Shown here: piece by piece, positions 26,473-37,500 of the stretch
Layout: every line of letters begins with the position of its first letter
Numbering within the stretch: the first letter of the stretch is position 1
Origin: Bacteroidales bacterium
GTDB taxonomy: Bacteria > Bacteroidota > Bacteroidia > Bacteroidales > Prolixibacteraceae
Length of the DNA: 64,000 bases
Direction: 5' to 3'
Assembly: GCA_012719495.1 (NCBI GenBank)
Contig: JAAYAG010000011.1
Span: 62,001 to 126,000, forward strand
Translations under genes and position numbers: made by a program
The notes under the pieces: model-generated
Told to the model about the DNA's origin: nothing
The model's database searches: none
The model's input: only the letters and a program-made list of their open reading frames with translations

Positions 26473-27498
26473 ATGAAGAAATTAATTCAACCTATCATAT
26501 TCATTGCAGCAATGTTTTCGCTCGTCTCGTGTGCTAGCAGTATTCTTGAAGAACCTTCGACCGACAAAAAAGAGGTTTTTGAATATGCATGGAAAACGAT
26601 CGACGAAAGATACTCTTTCTTCGAACTGAAAAATATTGACTGGGACGCAGTTTATTCCCGCTTTGAACCAGGGATTAGCAATTCAATGACAGATGAACAG
26701 TTTTTTGACTCGCTTGCAGTAATGGTCGACGTACTGAAAGACGGGCATACAGGGGTAACTTCGCCATTCAACAGTCACTTCTACATTGGGTTCTTTACCC
26801 GTGGACTTGAAAATTACGACCACCGGTTGATTGTCGACAATTATTACCATAGCTGGGGAAACCGGAAAGGTAGTTTTTACCACACCGCACTAGCCGAAAA
26901 CCAGGTTGGATATATTGCCTACAGCGATTTCAGCAACTCATTTACCGATGAAGACCTAGACTATCTGCTCACCAAATACAAAGACACCAAAGGGATAATT
27001 ATCGATATACGAAACAACTTTGGGGGTTCAATCGACAATGTATTCAAACTGACCAAACGTTTTGCCAAAGAAAAAACCCTTCTTTACCGATCGAGGACGA
27101 AAACTGGTCCCGGCCACAATGAATTCAGCGAGCCCGTTGAAACATGGATTGAGCCTGCCGATAGCTCAAAGGTTAGCTATTATGGTAAAGTATGTTTGCT
27201 TACCAACCGAAAGGTATATAGTGCCGCAACCATGCTGACACTTTCGATGCGCGAACTCCCAAATGTTACAGTTGTTGGCGACACTACAGGAGGCGGACTG
27301 GGGCTACCAATTGGTGTTGAATTGCCTAACGGATGGCAGATCCATTTTGCAGGAAATCAGATATTAGGAGTCGATGGCAGTCCGTCTTATGAAATGGGAG
27401 TTCCACCCGATATTCAAGTTGATATGAAAAAAGAAGACATGGAGAATGGGGTTGATACCATTATTGAAACAGCAATAAAAGCAATCACAAGCAATTAG
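26473..27498 (+). CDS. S41-family (tail-specific-type) peptidase lipoprotein
   Basis: 341 residues, lipoprotein signal with lipobox Cys20 (SLVSCASS). After an N-terminal helical part (DVLKDGHTGVTS) comes the S41 core: GIIIDIRNNFGGS and the catalytic Ser250 in NRKVYSAATML, followed by GDTTGGGLG and PNGWQIHF. No PDZ domain is apparent, so it resembles the short, Bacteroidota-type S41 proteins and not CtpA. It is expected to face the periplasm or the outside. It is co-transcribed with the barrel-like protein just upstream (8 bases), perhaps its partner or substrate. Confidence 0.88.
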   Translation: MKKLIQPIIFIAAMFSLVSCASSILEEPSTDKKEVFEYAWKTIDERYSFFELKNIDWDAVYSRFEPGISNSMTDEQFFDSLAVMVDVLKDGHTGVTSPFNSHFYIGFFTRGLENYDHRLIVDNYYHSWGNRKGSFYHTALAENQVGYIAYSDFSNSFTDEDLDYLLTKYKDTKGIIIDIRNNFGGSIDNVFKLTKRFAKEKTLLYRSRTKTGPGHNEFSEPVETWIEPADSSKVSYYGKVCLLTNRKVYSAATMLTLSMRELPNVTVVGDTTGGGLGLPIGVELPNGWQIHFAGNQILGVDGSPSYEMGVPPDIQVDMKKEDMENGVDTIIETAIKAITSN

Positions 27499-27522
27499 AA
27501 CACTGTGATTTTTAAAAACTTG

Positions 27523-27566
27523 AAGCCAGTCCTGATTTGTTAGATCAATCAGGACTGGCTTTTTTC
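27523..27566. terminator. Bidirectional hairpin terminator
   Basis: Perfect 15-base arms AAGCCAGTCCTGATT (27523-27537) and AATCAGGACTGGCTT (27547-27561), followed by T residues, with A residues on the other side. It sits between the convergent S41 peptidase and lgt genes. Confidence 0.88.
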
Positions 27567-28392
27567 ATTTTTTGATTGTTGTTATTATTTTCTGGTTCAA
27601 CATTCCTTTCTGAGCCATAAATATCAAAGCAATACCGCCCAAAATAAACGGTATGCTTAACCATTGCCCCATATTAAAAGTCATTCCAGCTTCAAAAGCT
27701 TCCTGATCTTCTTTTACAAATTCGATTAGGAACCTTGCTGTAAATACCATGATAAAAAATACCCCTGAAATGAAGCCTGTTTTGTTTTTAGCATCAGTTT
27801 TCCAATAGAAGTGTTTCACCACAAAGAATGTAATTAAGTAAGCAATTGCCTCATAAAGTTGTGTCGGATGCTTTGGAACCGTTTCGTGGTTGCGTTCGAA
27901 AATGAAGCCCCACGGCAACGATGTTTGAACCCCATAAATTTCAGAGTTGAAAAGGTTACCCATTCTGATAAGCATTGCAACGATAGCAGTAGGAATCACT
28001 ACCCTGTCGATAACCCAAAAAACATTTCGCTTGGTATAGATTTTCGAAAAAACAAGCAGTGCAAGGAAAATGCCTATCACCCCACCATGACTGGCAAGAC
28101 CGCCCTGCCAAACAAATAAAATCTCGATCGGGTGCTGTGAGTAATATTCCCAGCCGTAGAAAAAAACATGGCCTAAACGCGCACCAACGATAGTACCTAT
28201 AACAATATAGAACAACAGGTTGTCGAGCCATTTAGCTTCCTCTTTTTCGTGCTTTAATTGTTTTTCTACCATCTTGTAACCAATTACAAAACCAATGGCG
28301 AACATTAATCCGTACCACCTAACCGGGCGGCCAAAAACCACGAAAATGTCGGGATTGAAATCCCAATGGATAAAAGACAGTAAATCAATCAT
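27565..28392 (-). CDS. lgt: Prolipoprotein diacylglyceryl transferase
   Basis: 275 residues, seven hydrophobic segments, inner-membrane enzyme that moves diacylglycerol from phosphatidylglycerol to the lipobox cysteine of prolipoproteins. Signature pieces: RWYGLMFAIGFVIGY, GARLGHVFFY, GGLASHGGVIG, the Lgt motif RMGNLFNSEIYG, and HPTQLYEA. It starts 18 bases after the secA stop codon and is probably transcribed with secA, linking export and lipoprotein lipidation. Many lipoproteins in this window (S41 peptidase, esterase, SusD proteins) are its expected substrates. Confidence 0.96.
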   Translation of the reverse strand: MIDLLSFIHWDFNPDIFVVFGRPVRWYGLMFAIGFVIGYKMVEKQLKHEKEEAKWLDNLLFYIVIGTIVGARLGHVFFYGWEYYSQHPIEILFVWQGGLASHGGVIGIFLALLVFSKIYTKRNVFWVIDRVVIPTAIVAMLIRMGNLFNSEIYGVQTSLPWGFIFERNHETVPKHPTQLYEAIAYLITFFVVKHFYWKTDAKNKTGFISGVFFIMVFTARFLIEFVKEDQEAFEAGMTFNMGQWLSIPFILGGIALIFMAQKGMLNQKIITTIKK

Positions 28393-28410
28393 CTCTATAT
28401 CTGTTATTAA

Positions 28411-31400
28411 TTATTCAGGCAGCCCTGCCCCATGACAGTTTTTGAATTTTCTGCCACTTCCACATGGACATGGGTCATTACGTCCCACCTTTTTATCGGT
28501 ACGAACTGGCTGTACTTTCTGCTGCTGTTGTTGTTGCGGAGCTCCACCTTCTTGAATTCCGCTGCGCCCGGTTTGCATATTGCTCATATCGGTTCGGCGC
28601 TGTTCTGCTGCTTCTTTCACATCCGAAGGGTCGCTGATTGGTATGTGGCCTTTCATCAAAATCGATACAAGTTTTTTATTTACTGTAGCGATCATTTGCT
28701 TGAATAGGTTGAACGATTCCAGTTTATAAATCAACAACGGGTCTTTTTGCTCATAAGTAGCATTTTGTACCGACTGGCGTAATTCGTCCATTTCGCGGAG
28801 TTGTTCGCGCCATGCATCGTCGATTGTAGCAAGAATTACCTGTTTTTCGAATGAGCGTGCAACTTCTTTTCCGTTATTGTTATAAGCCTTTTCCAAGTTG
28901 GTTATAACCTGATAGAAACGTTTTCCATCGGTAAATGGTACAATTATGTTCTTATACTGATGTGATTTCGTTTCGTACACATTTTTGATTACAGGAAATG
29001 CCTGTTTCGAAATGGTCTCGATTTTCCGGTTATAACTCGACAACATTTGCTCAAAAACCGTGTCAGTAATTTCTTCCGGTCCTTTACGTTTGAAATCTTC
29101 AGCTGAAACATTTGGCTCAACAGAAGCTACCCTAATCAATTCATAGACATAATCTTCGTAGTCGCCTCCGTGAAACTGATTAGTAATTTCTTCCAACGTA
29201 TCATAAATGTTGTTCATGATATCAACCTCGAGCCTGTCGCCAAACAAGGCATGACGGCGACGCTTGTATATTACTTCGCGTTGAGAATTCATCACATCGT
29301 CGTATTCGAGCAATCGCTTACGGATGCCAAAGTTGTTTTCTTCTACTTTTTTCTGAGCTCTCTCTATCGATTTTGAAATCATTGAATGCTGTATCACTTC
29401 GCCTTCTTTGAGTCCAAGCCTGTCCATAATACCGGCAATACGTTCGGTTCCGAATAAGCGCATAAGGTCGTCTTCGAGCGAAACAAAGAATTGCGAAGAC
29501 CCCGGGTCACCCTGACGACCGGCACGGCCGCGCAACTGACGGTCGACACGACGTGAATCGTGCCTTTCGGAACCAATGATTGCCAACCCTCCACATGCTT
29601 TTACTTCGGGTGAAAGTTTGATATCGGTACCACGGCCTGCCATGTTGGTTGCTATAGTAACCATTCCTGTTTTACCCGCTTCGGCAACAATTTCAGCTTC
29701 GCGCTGGTGCAATTTTGCATTCAAAACGTTATGCTTAATGCCTTTCATTTTCAGCATTCGGCTTAAGAGTTCTGAAATTTCGACAGATGTTGTACCCACC
29801 AATACTGGCCGTCCTAACTTATTCAATTCGACAATTTCCTGAATTATTGCGTTGTATTTTTCGCGTTTTGTCTTGTAAACCAAATCTTCACGGTCATCAC
29901 GCACAATAGGCCTGTTTGTTGGAATAACCACAACATCCAATTTATAGATATCCCAGAATTCACCAGCTTCGGTTTCAGCTGTACCGGTCATACCGGCAAG
30001 TTTGTGATACATCCTGAAGTAATTCTGAAGGGTAATGGTAGCAAATGTCTGAGTTGCTGCTTCAACCTTAACCCGTTCTTTGGCTTCGATTGCCTGATGC
30101 AAACCGTCGGAATACCTACGGCCTTCCATTATACGGCCAGTTTGTTCATCAACAATTTTTACAGCACCGTCAATTACAACATATTCAACATCTTTTTCGA
30201 AAAGTGTATATGCTTTAAGCAATTGGTTGAGTGTATGCACGCGCTCTGATTTCACGCTAAACTCCTGAAGCAATTCATCTTTCTGGGCTACTTTTTCTTC
30301 AGCCGACATGGAAGTATTGTTTTCTAGAATTGCCATTTCCGAACCCATATCGGGAAGTACAAAAAACTCAGGGTCTGATATATCCTTAGAAATCAAATCA
30401 ATACCAACATCGGTAAGCTCTATTGAATTATGCTGTTCTTCAATCACAAAGTAAAGAGGATCAGTTACAATATGCATATTTTTGTTGTTCTCCTGCATGT
30501 AGAAATTTTCGGTTTTCTGCATCAGGGTTTTTATGCCCTCTTCACTGAGAAATTTAATCAACGCATTGTTTTTGGGTAGTCCTTTGTGTGCGCGCAACAA
30601 CAATAATGCTCCTTCTTCTGTTTCACTTTTTGATGCGTCAGGTTTGGTAAGCAATCGTTTTGCATCGGCCAACAATTGGGTTACCATTTTACGCTGTTCA
30701 GACACGAGTCGTTCTACTTTAGGCCGATACTCTGCAAAAAGCTCATCAGATGAAGCTTGTTTCACTGGTCCGGAAATAATCAGCGGTGTACGGGCATCGT
30801 CGATCAACACAGAGTCAACTTCGTCGACAATGGCATAGTGATGCTTGCGCTGAACTAAATCTTCGGGGTTAATCGACATATTATCACGAAGATAATCGAA
30901 CCCAAATTCATTATTGGTACCAAAGGTTATGTCGGCGTTATATGCTTTACGGCGCGATTCAGAATTGGGCTGATATTTGTCTATACAATCAACGGTCAAC
31001 CCATGAAACTGATAGATTGGCCCCATCCACTCTGAGTCACGTTTTGCCAAATAATCGTTCACAGTAACTACGTGTACCCCCTTGCCTGTCAATGCATTAA
31101 GAAAAACAGGCAATGTAGCAACAAGCGTTTTACCTTCACCGGTAGCCATCTCAGAAATCTTTCCCTGATGTAGCACAACGCCCCCTATGAGCTGCACATC
31201 GTAGTGAACCATGTCCCAAGTGATTTCATTTCCACCTGCAATCCAACGGTTATGCCAATATGATTTTTCTCCTTTGATTTCTACATGATCGTAAAGAGCG
31301 GCCAAATCCCGATCATAATCACTCGCTGTAACTTCTACCCATTCAGTTTCAACAAAGCGGCGTGCCGTTTCTTTTACTATGGCAAAGGCCACAGGAAGTA

Positions 31401-31716
31401 CTTGATTCAGAATATTTTCCAATTTTTCATCAACGCTGACTGTGAGTTTATCGATCTGATCGTAAATAGCTTCACTTTCTTCGATGCTAACGTTTTCTGC
31501 CTTCAGACGTAATTCTGCAATCTCATCTTCTTCTGCTTTAACAAAATCGCTAATCCGCTTCTTAACCTGCAGGGTTTCAGCACGAAGTTCGTCGTTGCTA
31601 TATTTCGAAATCCGGTCATATTCTTTTTTGATAGTCTCAACTATCGGCATTATTTCCTTGATGTCTTTGTCAGATTTTGTGCCAAAGAACTTTCCAAGTA
31701 ACTGAGCTATACCCAT
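28411..31716 (-). CDS. secA: Preprotein translocase ATPase SecA
   Basis: 1101 residues, longer than the 900-residue E. coli protein because of family-typical insertions in Bacteroidota (for example the acidic/charged stretch at about 330-430). Walker A GEGKT (193-197), [20 protein letters not shown] helicase motif II region, [10 protein letters not shown] motif VI, preprotein cross-linking and helical wing domains, then a Gln-rich linker (PQQQQQQ) and a zinc-binding tail with [14 protein letters not shown] that contacts SecB and lipids. It drives export through SecYEG. Promoter element upstream at 31783-31790; lgt follows. Confidence 0.98.
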   Translation of the reverse strand: MGIAQLLGKFFGTKSDKDIKEIMPIVETIKKEYDRISKYSNDELRAETLQVKKRISDFVKAEEDEIAELRLKAENVSIEESEAIYDQIDKLTVSVDEKLENILNQVLPVAFAIVKETARRFVETEWVEVTASDYDRDLAALYDHVEIKGEKSYWHNRWIAGGNEITWDMVHYDVQLIGGVVLHQGKISEMATGEGKTLVATLPVFLNALTGKGVHVVTVNDYLAKRDSEWMGPIYQFHGLTVDCIDKYQPNSESRRKAYNADITFGTNNEFGFDYLRDNMSINPEDLVQRKHHYAIVDEVDSVLIDDARTPLIISGPVKQASSDELFAEYRPKVERLVSEQRKMVTQLLADAKRLLTKPDASKSETEEGALLLLRAHKGLPKNNALIKFLSEEGIKTLMQKTENFYMQENNKNMHIVTDPLYFVIEEQHNSIELTDVGIDLISKDISDPEFFVLPDMGSEMAILENNTSMSAEEKVAQKDELLQEFSVKSERVHTLNQLLKAYTLFEKDVEYVVIDGAVKIVDEQTGRIMEGRRYSDGLHQAIEAKERVKVEAATQTFATITLQNYFRMYHKLAGMTGTAETEAGEFWDIYKLDVVVIPTNRPIVRDDREDLVYKTKREKYNAIIQEIVELNKLGRPVLVGTTSVEISELLSRMLKMKGIKHNVLNAKLHQREAEIVAEAGKTGMVTIATNMAGRGTDIKLSPEVKACGGLAIIGSERHDSRRVDRQLRGRAGRQGDPGSSQFFVSLEDDLMRLFGTERIAGIMDRLGLKEGEVIQHSMISKSIERAQKKVEENNFGIRKRLLEYDDVMNSQREVIYKRRRHALFGDRLEVDIMNNIYDTLEEITNQFHGGDYEDYVYELIRVASVEPNVSAEDFKRKGPEEITDTVFEQMLSSYNRKIETISKQAFPVIKNVYETKSHQYKNIIVPFTDGKRFYQVITNLEKAYNNNGKEVARSFEKQVILATIDDAWREQLREMDELRQSVQNATYEQKDPLLIYKLESFNLFKQMIATVNKKLVSILMKGHIPISDPSDVKEAAEQRRTDMSNMQTGRSGIQEGGAPQQQQQQKVQPVRTDKKVGRNDPCPCGSGRKFKNCHGAGLPE

Positions 31717-31782
31717 TTTTTTATTTTTTACTATTTCGTTTGTTATAAATTCAAGGTTCCGTAAGGGAACTTTTTAGCACGA

Positions 31783-31790
31783 CAAAAATA
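31783..31790 (-). promoter_or_regulatory. Bacteroidota -7 element before secA
   Basis: CAAAAATA on +, so TATTTTTG on the minus strand, an exact TAnnTTTG match about 65 bases before the secA start. A short inverted repeat GTTCC/GGAAC (31756-31760, 31766-31770) lies in the resulting leader. Confidence 0.5.
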
Positions 31791-31891
31791 ATTTAATTGC
31801 GGGAGGAATAAAACGTTAAGCCATTTTATTTGCCTGTGCTTTCGATTTACATAAAGTTTACTGGCATCTTCAATTTCTTCTGCCAATTATC

Positions 31892-31899
31892 TACCTTTG
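31892..31899 (+). promoter_or_regulatory. Bacteroidota -7 element before glycosidase-like gene
   Basis: TACCTTTG, an exact TAnnTTTG match, 29 bases before ATG 31929. No clear -33 TTTG at the usual spacing. Confidence 0.5.
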
Positions 31900-31928
31900 A
31901 AATTTCACAAACTTAAAATCTACTACGT

Positions 31929-33788
31929 ATGAAACCTTTCGTTTGTTTATGCCTCATAGGGCTGCTGTGTTTTGCAGCTCCACATGAAGGCTTTTCTTCG
32001 GATACAGGGAAAAATTTTAAAACTTCGATTTACACACGTGCATACGAAGTTCAGAAAATGGCTGACCAACAGTGGCTTGAATCGACATGGAAAACAATTT
32101 CGGAACAAATGCATGTCGATAAAATTTATCTTGAAACCCATCGTGACCTGCTAATTGTTGATGAAAACACGCTCAAAAAAGCAATCTCTTTTTTCAAGTC
32201 GAAAGGGCTGGATGTAGCGGGAGGAATAACCTACACCATCGACGAAAGCGACCAATTTCAAACTTACTGCTACACTAATCCGGAAATTAGGGCTAAAGCA
32301 CAGGAAGTTATTGAGTACACGGCCCATTTCTTCGACGAGATTATCCTCGACGATTTCTTTTTTACCAGCTGCAAATGCGAGCATTGTGTTAACGCAAAAG
32401 GAGGACAAAGCTGGACTGAATACCGGCTCGATCTGATGACCAAAGCGGCGAACGACTTCATCATAAACCCTGCAAAAAAGGTAAACCCCAACGCAAAAGT
32501 CATTATTAAGTACCCAAATTGGTACGACCACTTTCATGGACTTGGGTTTAACCTCGAGACTGAACCAAAGATGTTCGATGGGGTTTACACTGGAACCGAA
32601 ACACGCGATGCAGAACTAAGCAACCAACATTTGCAACCATATCTCAGTTTTTTGGCTTTCAGATATTTCTACAATTTGAAACCAGGAAAGAACGGTGGAG
32701 GATGGGTAGATACCGGAGGAATGCGTTATTACGATCGTTATGCCGAACAACTTTGGCTCACAATATTGGCAAAAGCACCTGAAATGACCCTTTTCGATTA
32801 CCGGCAAATGCTAATTCCGCTTCGCGAACAGTGGGAACCAGCGTGGAAAAATCAAGATGTAAGCTTCGACTATGCAACATTCCTAAAAGACAATTCAAAT
32901 AAAACCGTTGCCAAAATTGCTGGTCATTCGCTCAATATAATTTCCAAAATATCAAACAAGCTTGGCAACCCTGTTGGCGTAAAAAGCTACAAACCATATC
33001 ACTCCTCAGGAGAAGATTTCCTTCAGAACTATATGGGAATGATTGGAGTACCTATGGACATTGTTTCAGAGTTCCCTGAAAACGACCCGATGATTATCCT
33101 CACCGAACAAGCAGCCAAAGACCCGATGATTATACAAAAGATTGAACAAAGGCTCAAATCAGGTAAAGATGTGATTATCACTTCCGGGTTACTTAATGCC
33201 CTGCAAAACAGGGGTATTCGCAACATTGTAGATATGGAGTACACTTCACGTAAGTCAATGATTGAAGATTTCCTACTGGGAAGATCAATGATTAAAGGCA
33301 AGTCGCCTATGTTGATCCCCCAAATTCAATACTTTACTAACGATTCGTGGGAGATAATTTCTGGAATGGACAGTGGATTAGGCTGGCCGTTATTGCACCA
33401 GGGAAAATTTGCCAATGCAACCCTTTACTTATTGGTTATCCCCGAGAATTTTGCAGACTTGTATAACCTGCCTGCTGAAGTTCTGAACAAAATCAGGGAA
33501 ATAGCCTGTAAGCAATTCGGCATTTCTATCGAAGGTGAATCTATGGCATCGCTCTTCCTTTACGACAATAATACCTTTGTTATTCATTCGTTTAAAGATG
33601 AACCATGTGAATTTAATATTGTGCTCGACGAAGTTGGAAAAACGCTGACAGATCTGTTAACAGATCAAAAACACATGCCGAAACTTCGCGAAGCAGCAAT
33701 GGGCTGGAACCGAAAAACAGGAACCGACAAGTACGTGTATTCCATTACCGTGCCACCCCACTCGTTCAGATCATTCTCTATCGATTAA
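31929..33788 (+). CDS. Secreted glycoside-hydrolase-like protein (TIM barrel plus trimerisation-like domain)
   Basis: 619 residues with a signal peptide (about 1-23). The first 350 residues read like a TIM-barrel glycosidase of the kind related to GH42-like/uncharacterised families: strand-end acidic residues D141/D142 in EIILDDFFF, a cysteine group C148/C150/C153 (TSCKCEHC) that could bind metal or form a disulphide, KVIIKYPNWYDHF, and GVYTGTETRD. Residues about 370-520 resemble a class-I-glutamine-amidotransferase-like trimerisation domain, and the end is a beta region. I do not recognise a named family. It might serve the SusC1/SusD1 uptake locus that starts 0.7 kb downstream. Confidence 0.55.
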   Translation: MKPFVCLCLIGLLCFAAPHEGFSSDTGKNFKTSIYTRAYEVQKMADQQWLESTWKTISEQMHVDKIYLETHRDLLIVDENTLKKAISFFKSKGLDVAGGITYTIDESDQFQTYCYTNPEIRAKAQEVIEYTAHFFDEIILDDFFFTSCKCEHCVNAKGGQSWTEYRLDLMTKAANDFIINPAKKVNPNAKVIIKYPNWYDHFHGLGFNLETEPKMFDGVYTGTETRDAELSNQHLQPYLSFLAFRYFYNLKPGKNGGGWVDTGGMRYYDRYAEQLWLTILAKAPEMTLFDYRQMLIPLREQWEPAWKNQDVSFDYATFLKDNSNKTVAKIAGHSLNIISKISNKLGNPVGVKSYKPYHSSGEDFLQNYMGMIGVPMDIVSEFPENDPMIILTEQAAKDPMIIQKIEQRLKSGKDVIITSGLLNALQNRGIRNIVDMEYTSRKSMIEDFLLGRSMIKGKSPMLIPQIQYFTNDSWEIISGMDSGLGWPLLHQGKFANATLYLLVIPENFADLYNLPAEVLNKIREIACKQFGISIEGESMASLFLYDNNTFVIHSFKDEPCEFNIVLDEVGKTLTDLLTDQKHMPKLREAAMGWNRKTGTDKYVYSITVPPHSFRSFSID

Positions 33789-33830
33789 TTGAAGAGAGAA
33801 ATTGTTTTACAGCGGCTTATTTCTTTTTCC

Positions 33831-33838
33831 TAAATTTG
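33831..33838 (+). promoter_or_regulatory. Bacteroidota -7 element before UPF0316 gene
   Basis: TAAATTTG, an exact TAnnTTTG match, 14 bases before ATG 33853, implying a very short leader. Confidence 0.45.
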
Positions 33839-33852
33839 TGTAAAAAAGAATC

Positions 33853-34425
33853 ATGCTATTATCAATATTCAGCGACAACGAACTATTCAACAACATCTTC
33901 TTGCCATTGATGATCTTTTGCGCCCGAATTGCCGATGTTACATTTGGCACATTCCGCATCGTAATGGTATCGAAAGGCAATAAGTACATGGCACCAATAT
34001 TGGGGTTCTTCGAAGTGCTTATTTGGGTCATTGTAATCGGTGAAGTAATGCAGAACCTGGATAACTGGGTCAATATAATTGCCTATGCAGCAGGTTTTGC
34101 AACGGGAAATTATGTTGGCCTCATTATTGAAAGCAGGGTAGCTATGGGCTATGCAAAAATTCAGATAATTACCGCAAAACCAGCTACAGAGCTTATTCAA
34201 TCGTTGGTTGAGGCGGGCTACGGTATTACGCACCACGAAGCTAATGGAGCCAACGGAAAAGTTAGCATAATCTATTCAATTATCTCCCGAAAACAACTAC
34301 AAACAATTGTCGACATGATTAGAACACACAATCCCAATGCATTCTATTCAATTGAAGATGTGCGATTTGTGAATAAGGGAATTATTCCAGTAAACCCAAC
34401 CCCTAAATGGAGAATTGGTAAGTAA
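33853..34425 (+). CDS. UPF0316 (DUF5698/DUF2179) membrane protein
   Basis: 190 residues: three hydrophobic helices at the N-terminus (LPLMIFCARIADVTFGTFRI, then APILGFFEVLIWVIVIGEV and IIAYAAGFATGNYVGLII), followed by a small soluble DUF2179 domain (about 100-175) with alternating beta/alpha structure and TIVDMIRTHNPNAFYSIEDV. This matches UPF0316 proteins, whose role is not established; DUF2179 domains in other proteins bind nucleotides. It is a complete, ordinary-length member. No functional link to the neighbours is apparent. Confidence 0.9.
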   Translation: MLLSIFSDNELFNNIFLPLMIFCARIADVTFGTFRIVMVSKGNKYMAPILGFFEVLIWVIVIGEVMQNLDNWVNIIAYAAGFATGNYVGLIIESRVAMGYAKIQIITAKPATELIQSLVEAGYGITHHEANGANGKVSIIYSIISRKQLQTIVDMIRTHNPNAFYSIEDVRFVNKGIIPVNPTPKWRIGK

Positions 34426-34469
34426 AACTGGGGAAATTGAACGATAAGCATTCAAAATCAATGATGAAA

Positions 34470-34500
34470 GTTGGAAATAGGGTATCTTTGAGTAAGTTTG
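34470..34500 (+). promoter_or_regulatory. Promoter of hybrid regulator 1
   Basis: GTTG at 34470-34473, a 19-base spacer, and TAAGTTTG at 34493-34500 (exact TAnnTTTG). A second exact element TATCTTTG lies at 34483-34490. Start codon at 34541. Spacing and both boxes fit the Bacteroidota promoter. Confidence 0.6.
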
Positions 34501-34540
34501 TCTAATCCAAGCTCTGAATAATTTAAATATTATCATACCG

Positions 34541-37500
34541 ATGAAGTTAACATTGCGGACATTACTTTCTTTTTTTATCATAATGGTGGTAAATCTGCCA
34601 ACATTTAGTGAAAACTTTTCATTCGAAAGACTTAGTGTGCCGGTATCGCACTCAAACATAATCAACATAACCCAAGACCACCAAGGATTCATGTGGTTTG
34701 GCTCTCGCAATGGCCTTAACCGGTACGACGGAGTGAACATGGTCACCTTTCATCACCAAAGTTTTGACACAACATCGCTGGTGAATGATTTGGTGAACGC
34801 GATAAAAGAAGACTCCAACAAAAGATTATGGATTGGAACGTATGACGGACTTTCAATTTTCAACCCTGAAAAATTTTGTTTCTCAGATATAAATCAATAC
34901 TTACAAAATCAAGAAAACCAAGATTTTGGAAATGTTCTCTCTATTGACATGGATAACAATGGGGGGATGTGGGTTAGCACAGTAGCAAATGGCCTTTTCT
35001 ATTTCGATGGGGAAAACGGTAATATGATCCGTTATAAGAATGATAAAAACAGCGGAGGCATAAGCAGCAACCTTGTTAATGTTGTGAAATGCGATTCGAA
35101 AGGCAGGGTTTGGGTTGGCACCCGCGACGGATTGAGCCTGATAGGAAAAGACAGAAATCAAATCTCAAATTACAAACACAATCCTTCAGATAAAAACTCA
35201 CTGACAAGCAACTACATAAACGCCATTATTGAAGATAATCATGGGAGCATTTGGATAGGAACAACAGGAATGGGACTTCAAAAAGTAGTTGAGAATTCAG
35301 GTAAAATCAGCTTCGAAAGAATTACATTGCACGAGAACTACTACAGCTACAATCCCGGGTTTTCAATACTTTCTCTTATGTGTGACATCACTGGCAACCT
35401 ATGGGTAGGCACCGAGAATGGAGGGTTATATATTATTAAAAACGGAGTTGGTCCAATTATCCGTTTCCTGAATGATCCGTTTGATGCCAAATCTATTGCC
35501 GGAAACTCAATCTATACAATATTTCAGTCGAAAGATGGTATTATCTGGATAGGCACTTACAACCAGGGAGTTTGTTATTATGACCCAAATATCATTCAAT
35601 TTGAACATTTCAACCAAAACCCAACCGAAACGAACATACTGAACTGTAACATTATAAAACATCTTCAATATTACCGGGGAAAGATAATTATTGGCACAGA
35701 TGGGGGCGGATTAACCATTGCCGACCTAAATAACAAAAAATCGGAACACTTTACTAAAAGGGCTTCAGGCAATAGCATCAGCTCCAACACCGTAATGAGC
35801 ATGCTTGCCAATGGCGACGGAGTATGGCTGGGAACTTGGGATGCCGGACTCGACTATTTTGATTTATCACAAAAAACGTTCAAAAACTACAATACTATTA
35901 TTAACCAACAGGAGACATCAACTGTTGAACACGTTACCGCATTTTGCAAAGACCATAAAGGAAGAATCTGGGTGGGAACATTTGGGTTTGGGCTCAATTA
36001 TTACTCCCCCGTCGAAGACAGACTTATTCATTTTTGCGGACGAGATGCCGGGAATTCAATATTCGACACCGAAAACATACATTGCCTGATTGAAACTTCG
36101 ACAGGTGATTTGCTCGCAGGAACTATGGACGGCCTGTACCAAATTAAAAACCCATACGGAACCCCTTCGATCACCCGTTATCAATACAACCAAAAAGATT
36201 CCCTTTCACTTAGCAATAATTTAGTTGTAAGCCTGTTTGAAGATCACAAAAAACAGATTTGGGTTGGCACTATTGGTGGCGGACTTAACCTTTTCGATCC
36301 ACAAAAAGAACAGTTCAAACGTTTCTCGGAACGTGACGGATTGCCCGAAAACACAATAAGAAGCATTACTGAAGATAAAAATAACGACCTATGGATCAGC
36401 ACCAATCTAGGAATAGCCAGATTAAACTACGAAACCTTTGAAATAAAATCATATGGAGGAAAAACCATTCAGCAGATGGGCGAATTTCTTATTAGCTCCT
36501 CCACAACAGATAACTTGGGGAACGTATATTTTGGAGCCAGCAATGGCTTTATACGATTCAATCCCAACGAGATAACGGAGAATAAAAATATTCCACCCGT
36601 ATATTTTTCGAATTTCAGGCTTTTCAACAAAACAGTTGAAATAGGGAAGAAAAACTCCCCGCTTAAAAAGCATATTTCGCTAACCAACGAGATCGAACTT
36701 GAACATAAACAGTCAGTTTTTTCAATCGATTTTGTTGCACTAAACTACACAGAACCAGGTCAAAACCAATATGCATACTACCTTGAAGGCCTGGAGCCTG
36801 ACTGGAATTACTCAGGGCACACAAATTCGGCAACATACACAAACCTGAACCCTGGGAAATACACTTTTAAAGTAAAAGCTTCAAACAACGACGGCAAATG
36901 GAACAACACACCCACTACCTTGATTATTGATGTAAACCCACCCGCTTGGGCTACATGGTGGGCTTTTTCGATATATTTAGTGCTCCTTTCTCTCATTTTC
37001 TATTCCATCATCCGCCTTATTCAGAACAGGGCAATTGAACAAGAACAAATAAGGGCTGAACGAATACAAAACCAGAACCTGCAGGAACTAAAAGACCGAA
37101 AATTAAAGTTTTTCACGAATATATCACACGAAATAAGAACACCATTATCGCTAATTATCACACCTTTGGAGGAATTACTCCATACTCCGGGCTTAAGTAA
37201 CGATATAAAGAAAAAGATCCGTTACGCTGGCGACAATTCAAAATTCCTGCTAAAATTGGTAAATCAGTTGCTCGATTTCAGAAAACTCGACAACAGCATG
37301 ATGGAACTCAGGGTTTGCAAAACAAGTATTAATCAACTCGTTGAACAAATAATTGCCCTACATAAACTTCGTGCCGAAGAAAAAGAAATAGAATTAGTAT
37401 TTGAACCTCTCGAAACCGATTTAAATTTTCCGGTTGATACCGATAAAGTGGAGAAAATTATTCACAACCTCTTATCTAATGCTGTTAAATTTTCACCAGA

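Noticed and set aside
28432-31705. Several plus-strand open frames across secA
   Set aside because: All lie opposite conserved SecA domains and show no family similarity or ribosome site.
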